A stretch of 64,000 bases of DNA, taken from Trichostrongylus colubriformis (lineage: Eukaryota; Nematoda; Chromadorea; Rhabditida; Trichostrongylidae). Below, in pieces: positions 63,581 through 64,000 of the stretch; position 1 is the stretch's first letter; every line of letters starts with the position of its first letter. The notes under the pieces were generated by a model, which was not told the DNA's origin, made no database searches, and saw nothing but the letters and a program-made list of their open reading frames with translations. The position numbers and the translations under genes are program-made. The DNA is taken from assembly GCA_963978905.1 (NCBI GenBank), contig OZ022258.1, positions 30,446,716 to 30,510,715 of the forward strand, given 5' to 3'.

Positions 63581-64000
63581 GTCAGTGCCAGATTGCCATG
63601 GGCTCATTCTTCTGGTGGTTTAAAACTGGAACTAACAAAAGTTGCTCCCTTTTCGAATGTCTCTTTCAATTTTCTGTATTCTCTACATTTCTTTGCTTAC
63701 CGATGCGGTGAGACTTGTCATCGGAAATAACCCCCAGGAAAACTAATTAGGAGATCTGATTAGCTGTCTTCCCATGCTCGCTGATGTAAGAAGCGTGGAG
63801 GCATATGAGTGCGTGGAATGTCCACCTCCGCCCGTACGATGTCGTACCCTTCTCTCGCTGAACTCTGCCAGTGCGAACTACCTTTCTGCTCCTCTCTACG
63901 ACCACACATGTGTGACTGTTGTCGAGCGGAAAAGGGAGAGGAGAACGAAGAGTTGGAATAATGCGACTTCTTGACCTTCTACCCAGTAATCCAGCTATGC
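63581..64000. other. Right edge, MAM gene probably continues
   Basis: The exon completing MAM domain 2 was not found before the window ends. Confidence 0.4.

Noticed and set aside
1..64000. CRISPR array, operon-like gene cluster or bacterial transfer
   Set aside because: No regularly spaced short direct repeats with unique spacers, no closely packed genes and no bacterial-type coding sequence were seen.

Overview
This 64-kb window looks like nuclear DNA of a nematode, most likely a strongylid and plausibly a hookworm. Recoverable exons are short and separated by GT-AG introns with nematode-style TTTTCAG acceptors. The receptor gene resembles nematode neuropeptide receptors, and a nearly whole mariner element is of the Hsmar1/bandit type first described from a hookworm. 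The assignment is inferred from these traits; no rRNA or other taxonomic marker is present. There is one 200-base assembly gap (28367-28566).

Layout. (1) From 35539 down to 5095 on the minus strand lies a class A neuropeptide-type GPCR gene. I rebuilt 11 exons from splice sites: all phases agree, and together they give 1272 nt, or 423 residues from TM1 to the stop. Only the extracellular N-terminus is missing. Its introns hold mariner, Tc1, Tc3 and maT-like elements, two large palindromic (foldback) elements, smaller hairpin elements, tRNA-like repeats and the gap. The largest intron is 14.2 kb. A second, unrecognised set of three minus-strand exons lies in the first intron. (2) At 35.6-44.7 kb no gene is recognised. 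The region holds a TTAA-flanked hairpin element and a 1284-bp mariner whose transposase has two stop codons. (3) At 44735-46234 (minus) a 562-nt open segment is split by a 936-bp maT-like (DD37D) element at a TA; removing the element restores the frame, apart from one upstream TAG. (4) At 46.2-52.6 kb there is a GC-rich foldback and weak minus-strand exon candidates. (5) From 52622 to 63580 on the plus strand there are exons of an extracellular MAM-domain protein with at least two MAM repeats that begin with the same exon phase. Its introns carry an internally deleted mariner and nested hairpin elements. (6) The left edge (592-2468) is a Tc1-like element carrying a 78-bp minisatellite within its transposase.

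The most distinctive theme is how many TA-flanked elements have become palindromes: 13916-15788, 17442-18974 and 44852-45787, plus smaller hairpins. I found no CRISPR array, operon, bacterial gene, rRNA or intact tRNA, and nothing I would call a new multi-gene system.
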